A stretch of DNA of 64,000 nucleotides, taken from positions 1 to 64,000 of the forward strand of contig URLZ01000004.1 of NCBI GenBank assembly GCA_900548895.1, written 5' to 3'. The stretch is from an uncultured Akkermansia sp. Lineage in GTDB: Bacteria; Verrucomicrobiota; Verrucomicrobiia; Verrucomicrobiales; Akkermansiaceae. Numbering within the stretch: position 1 is the first letter of the stretch; the number at the start of each line of letters is the position of its first letter. Below the pieces are notes generated by a model that did not search any database, was not told where the DNA came from, and was given only the letters and a program-made list of their open reading frames with translations. Positions 59,880 to 64,000 of this stretch are shown here, in pieces. The translations under genes were made by a program, and so were the position numbers.

Positions 59880-61682
59880 ATGGCAGACACTGAGCAAGAG
59901 ACAGCGGCCCGCGCCGACGGCGGGGCTGCGGAGGGCAAGGACTTTGCATCCGCGACGCCCCCTCCCGAGAGAAAGGTTTTGCGCCCGGCCGTGCGCTATG
60001 CCGGCTGGTTGCTGCTGCTGGCGGCCGTGGCCGGTCTGAGCTCTGCCGTCGTGTACGACCGCGGCCTGCGCCGAGGCGAGCGCGAGGGCTATGCCAAGGG
60101 CTACGATGAGGCACTGGGCTCCGGCAAGGTCGCGGCGCAGCTCAACGAGCGCGCCGTGCAGAACCTGCTGGCCATCATGCGTCTGGAGGATTCGGACGAC
60201 GAATCTCTGCTCAGCATCGCCGCCAACCCCTCCGAGAGCCTCAGCTGGATCCGCGAGCCCGCCGTGCGTCTGGAGGCCCAGTGGCAGCTCTCCAAGGCCC
60301 TGCTCAAGCGGGGACTGCAAAAGCAGGCGCTGCCGCTGCTCAGCAAGACTTTCAGTGCCGCCCCGGCCGAGCGGCTCTGGCCGCGCCGCGCGGAGTATGT
60401 CGCCGAGCTGCTTCAGGAGCGCGGCGAGTTGCAGCTTGCACTGGGCTATGAGCGCTACGCCGCTGTGCGCTACGGGCGCTTGGGCATGAAGCGGGAGCAG
60501 CTCCTCAACGGCTACCGGCGCCTCGACATGCTGGCCTCGGCAGGCTGCCCGCCCGAGACGGCGGAGCAGGGGCTCGATGAGCTGCAAAAGGAAGCGACGG
60601 AGCTGGGAGAAGGCGGCAGCGCCCTGCTGGCCGACGTGCAGATTTTCCGCGGCGTGCAGCGGCGGCGGGCCGGCGATGAAGCCACGGCCCTGCAGTGCTT
60701 CCGCGCGGCCCTCGACGGCCGCGAGCCTGACCTGCGCAAGCTCAGTCCCCCCGCGGCCATCAGCTACGGCTCCGCCCTTCTGGAGCTCGGTCGCGCCGAT
60801 GAGGCCAAAAACCTGTTGGAGGGAGGCCTCCGCTCCCTCGGCGCCGATCCCTCCGATCTCTACTACAGGCTGACTGCTTTGCGCGCCTTGGCCCGCCTCG
60901 CGGTCGATGCCGGCGCCTATCCCAAGGCCATTGCCCTCCTGCAGCAGGCGGAGGGCGCCGCAGCCGGCCGCCTTCCGGCGGCGGACAGCTTCTGGAACAG
61001 CCTCTGCGACCAGCGAGGCTGGGCCTACTTCCTCAACGGCAGCTATGCGGAAGCGCGCGACGACTTCATGGCCTGCCTGCGCTCGGCTCAGAGCGAGCCC
61101 GAGACCATTCAGCCTCTCGAGGGCCTCGGTCGCTGCCTGATGGCCGCCGGGCACTACAGCGAAGCCGCCGACAACTTCCGCCGCAGCTATGAGCTGCGCG
61201 ATCGCCACACCTTGGGCGCTGAGTCCGAGAAGTCCGAGCTTCAGTACATGCTCGCCAGTGCCGAAGAGGCCGCCGGGCGCACCGCCGAGGCCGCCGAGGC
61301 CTACAGCCGCTGCCTCAGCCACATGAACCGTGCCGGGCAGCCGGAGGCGGGGCAGGGCGATGCGGCTCAGACCGGTTCCGCTCAGACTGATGCCGGTCGC
61401 CGCGAGGACGTGCTGCGCAGCCTCGCTTACGCCTGCATGAAGCTCGAGCGCTGGCCGCAGGCCCGCGAGAGCTGGAAGCAGCTGCTCGAGCTCCCGAACC
61501 TCAAACCCGAAAGCCGCGAAGAGGCTCTCGGCCAACTCGACATCTGTGCCCGCCACCTCGGCAGCGAGGCCGCCGAGACTCAGGCTCCCTCTGAGACCTC
61601 GGGTGCCGGCGAAGCTTCCGCCGCGGATTCACCTGCGGCAGCATCCCCCGCGAATTCTGCTGCTCAGCCGACTTCGAACTGA
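59880..61682 (+). CDS. membrane-anchored TPR-like protein
   Basis: A 600-residue protein. A hydrophilic 40-residue N-tail is followed by one transmembrane helix (YAGWLLLLAAVAGLSSAVVY, about residues 41-60). A long periplasmic array of helical repeats has TPR-like pairs such as LEGLGRCLMAAGHYSEAADN plus FRRSYEL, and AEAAEAYSRCLSHM. The last about 35 residues are Ala/Ser/Pro/Glu-rich. It probably assembles or bridges a complex at the inner membrane, but no partner is identifiable. A second protein of the same layout is encoded 141 nt downstream. Confidence 0.72.
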   Translation: MADTEQETAARADGGAAEGKDFASATPPPERKVLRPAVRYAGWLLLLAAVAGLSSAVVYDRGLRRGEREGYAKGYDEALGSGKVAAQLNERAVQNLLAIMRLEDSDDESLLSIAANPSESLSWIREPAVRLEAQWQLSKALLKRGLQKQALPLLSKTFSAAPAERLWPRRAEYVAELLQERGELQLALGYERYAAVRYGRLGMKREQLLNGYRRLDMLASAGCPPETAEQGLDELQKEATELGEGGSALLADVQIFRGVQRRRAGDEATALQCFRAALDGREPDLRKLSPPAAISYGSALLELGRADEAKNLLEGGLRSLGADPSDLYYRLTALRALARLAVDAGAYPKAIALLQQAEGAAAGRLPAADSFWNSLCDQRGWAYFLNGSYAEARDDFMACLRSAQSEPETIQPLEGLGRCLMAAGHYSEAADNFRRSYELRDRHTLGAESEKSELQYMLASAEEAAGRTAEAAEAYSRCLSHMNRAGQPEAGQGDAAQTGSAQTDAGRREDVLRSLAYACMKLERWPQARESWKQLLELPNLKPESREEALGQLDICARHLGSEAAETQAPSETSGAGEASAADSPAAASPANSAAQPTSN

Positions 61683-61823
61683 TTCTCCCTCCGACCCCGG
61701 GCGCGGTGCTGCGAAAGTCGCCCTCCCGTCCCCGTTCCCCGATAAACAGCCTCTCCCCATCCCCTTTCGTCCCCATCCCTCCATCCCAGTCCCTCCAACA
61801 CCACCTCACCCAGCCCCCTCACC

Positions 61824-63461
61824 ATGACTCGCCGCTACCGTCCGCGCCGCAAAAACACCAACCACGGCCTTCCGCTGGCCGCCATCGGGCTCACCATCAC
61901 CGGCCTTCTCCTCTGGATCATCTACGCCAAGGGCGATGACATCGTCAACTTCTTCCGCGGCAAAACCGTGACCGTCTACAGCAACGAAGAGGCCAACACG
62001 CACCTCGCCGACCTGCTCGGCCAGCTCTCCGGCGACAAGGCCCAGCTGCTCGAGCTGGCCGAGACCAGCAAGACGCGCCTCGCCTGGATCACTAACGAAG
62101 ACACGCGCCGCCAGTTCCGCTGGTTCCTGCTCACCCGGCTCGTGGACAAAGACCTCTGGCAGGAGGCCAAGGCCATCCTCCCCGAGGTGGAGAGCCTCGC
62201 CCCCGTTGAAGGCCTTGAACGCCTGGCCGAGGCCGCTGAGCGCCATCAGGACTACGACCTCCAGCTGCGCCTCGACCGCCAGCTTCAGGACAAGATCATC
62301 GACAACCCCGAGCTGACGACCATGCTGCTGCGCTCCGTGCGCCGCGCGGCCGAGACTTGCCTGCGGATGAAGAAGACCGATGAGGCCGTTCGCATCATCT
62401 CGCGCCTCGACCACCCTGCCGTCATGGCCCGCATCTCCACCCCCGAGCTTGCCGCCGAGGCTGCCGACCTGCAAATGATGCGGGCGAATGCCAGCACCGT
62501 CAAGGAGCCCGTTCTGCAGATCGTGCGCAACATTCTGGAGCAGGGCAAATGGCCGCTCTGCCCGGCGACCTCGAGCCTCATGATCGAGGAGGTCTCCAAC
62601 ACCCTGCGCGACAACCCCAACCTTTCCTCCGCCAGCCTCAAGGAGATTGAAGCGAAGCTGCTGCGCTGCCGCGACTCCATGCTCGAGTACCCGGACCGCG
62701 AGCACCGTCTGCCCAACTGCTACATGATGCTCGGCGAGCTGCGCTATCGCCTCGGCAACTACGAAGGATGCTCACAGGCCCTTTCGCTGGCCGCGGCCTT
62801 CGCCGAGGGCTACGGCGAGATGACCCCCGAGTTGCAGCTGCGCATCTGCCGCATCCGCTCGCGCTCGGATGAGGCCCGCGGCGCCGTGCACGATGCCATG
62901 GCGGACTGCCGCTACCTCGTCGAGCACGACAGCGACCCCGATGAAGTGCTGCGCTGCCTCACCTATTTGTCGCAGCACGCGCAGGGCGCGGACAAGATCG
63001 CGCTGCTCACCCGCTGCTGGGAGATGCTGGCGGCCGACGAAAATCTGGCGCGCAAGAACGCGGACTTCAAGGCCTCCGTCGCCCGCGAGCTCGCGGCCTA
63101 CTATCAGGGCGAGGAAGACTACAACAGCGCCATCAAGTGGGTCTCCGCCACGGCAGACATGGTGGCCGAGTCCCATCCCGACGTCACGGACGGACTCGCC
63201 TACCGCGCACGTCTCGAGCTGGCGCTTGTCAACCGCAAGGCCAAGAACGACCGCCGCGCCGCCTCGCAGCTCAAGGCCCTCATGAAGGCCATTGAGGAGC
63301 TCTCCGAGGAGGATCGCGAGCGCCTCGATACCGCTGACAAAGACCTCTATCGCACCGTGGTGCGCGAGTATGCCCGCACCTGCCTGCTGCTCGGAGACAC
63401 CTATTATGCCCGCGTGGCCGTCCGCAAGATCAAGGAGGGCATGCCCGAGAAGCGCCGCTGA
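61824..63461 (+). CDS. membrane-anchored helical-repeat protein
   Basis: A 545-residue protein with a very basic N-tail (MTRRYRPRRKNTNHG), one transmembrane helix (PLAAIGLTITGLLLWIIYA, about 16-34) and a long helical-repeat domain. TPR-like pairs include PNCYMMLGELRYRLGNYEGC plus SQALSLAAAF and KASVARELAAYYQGEEDYNS plus AIKWVSATA. It has the same topology as the preceding 600-residue protein, so the two may form one complex. No enzymatic motif is seen. Confidence 0.72.
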   Translation: MTRRYRPRRKNTNHGLPLAAIGLTITGLLLWIIYAKGDDIVNFFRGKTVTVYSNEEANTHLADLLGQLSGDKAQLLELAETSKTRLAWITNEDTRRQFRWFLLTRLVDKDLWQEAKAILPEVESLAPVEGLERLAEAAERHQDYDLQLRLDRQLQDKIIDNPELTTMLLRSVRRAAETCLRMKKTDEAVRIISRLDHPAVMARISTPELAAEAADLQMMRANASTVKEPVLQIVRNILEQGKWPLCPATSSLMIEEVSNTLRDNPNLSSASLKEIEAKLLRCRDSMLEYPDREHRLPNCYMMLGELRYRLGNYEGCSQALSLAAAFAEGYGEMTPELQLRICRIRSRSDEARGAVHDAMADCRYLVEHDSDPDEVLRCLTYLSQHAQGADKIALLTRCWEMLAADENLARKNADFKASVARELAAYYQGEEDYNSAIKWVSATADMVAESHPDVTDGLAYRARLELALVNRKAKNDRRAASQLKALMKAIEELSEEDRERLDTADKDLYRTVVREYARTCLLLGDTYYARVAVRKIKEGMPEKRR

Positions 63462-63926
<465 letters not shown>

Positions 63927-63960
63927 GCGTCAACCGATTCCGCAAGCTCCCCCTCCCGCC

Positions 63961-64000
63961 ATGTCCTCGATGCAGAAGAAGAGCCTCATCGCGACAGCCG
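63961..64000 (+). CDS. start of a gene cut by the window edge
   Basis: ATG at 63961 opens MSSMQKKSLIATA and is still open at base 64000. Lys-Lys before a hydrophobic start is compatible with a membrane anchor or signal peptide, as in the two preceding genes, but 13 codons cannot prove a gene. Confidence 0.4.
   Translation, partial: MSSMQKKSLIATA

Noticed and set aside
58059..61556. 1,165-residue open frame on the minus strand across lysC and the TPR gene
   Set aside because: It is antisense to well-supported genes. Its composition (Gly/Ala/Val/Asp-rich) is what the opposite strand of GC-rich coding DNA produces, and it has no domain.

Overview
The window is a GC-rich (roughly 65%), densely coded bacterial chromosome segment. 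I read it as a Verrucomicrobiota chromosome, probably a host- or gut-associated lineage. The reasons are a Bacteroidetes-type long PurF, a PPi-type phosphofructokinase, paired PilT ATPases, a GH110 alpha-1,3-galactosidase and the near-total lack of Shine-Dalgarno sequences. This placement rests on gene content alone. No rRNA, tRNA, integrase, transposase or CRISPR array was recognised.

Region by region. 1-5.3 kb (minus strand): PPi-phosphofructokinase (cut by the window edge), an ECF sigma factor with a 24-nt homopolymer upstream, and a purM-purF operon. 5.5-8.2 kb: short tandem repeats, then a khpA-priA operon. 8.4-11.8 kb: a MerR-type regulator overlapped by a 47-residue membrane protein, an old-yellow-enzyme reductase and a NodB-type polysaccharide deacetylase. 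12-14.8 kb: tetrapyrrole genes (CobA-HemD fusion, HemA). 14.9-18.4 kb: a one-pass membrane protein and two PilT-family ATPases, one with a duplicated N-terminal module. 18.5-25.5 kb: gatB, a UmuC-type polymerase, a small AP2-like protein and four small secreted proteins, three of which look like diverged paralogues. 25.5-32.4 kb: a DegT-like PLP protein, a DUF1353-like lipoprotein, a subtilisin-like protease and a GH110-lipoprotein operon. 32.8-39.2 kb: a 41-residue basic protein, malic enzyme, an OafA/SGNH acyltransferase and a MATE exporter.

39.5-52.9 kb looks like a defence or conflict region. A PLD-helicase-DUF3427 protein is transcribed away from a two-gene McrBC-like (type IV restriction) operon. 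The McrB-like protein has an unrecognised N-terminal domain and a long coiled coil. The McrC-like nuclease carries a DUF4268-like C-terminal domain. This operon and a following orphan gene have visibly lower GC than the rest, which suggests transfer. Two SUFU/DUF2185-type proteins, resembling polymorphic-toxin immunity proteins, follow. 53-64 kb returns to housekeeping: a sugar-nucleotide epimerase, a SWIM zinc-finger protein, a YeiH-type transporter, a hom-lysC operon, two membrane-anchored TPR-like proteins and the first codons of a further gene behind a C tract of about 68 nt.

Two window-wide patterns stand out. Very good sigma70-type promoters (TTGNCA, 16-18 nt, TANNNT) lie so close to many start codons that their mRNAs should be leaderless or nearly so, and this decides several start sites. 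Shine-Dalgarno motifs are essentially absent.
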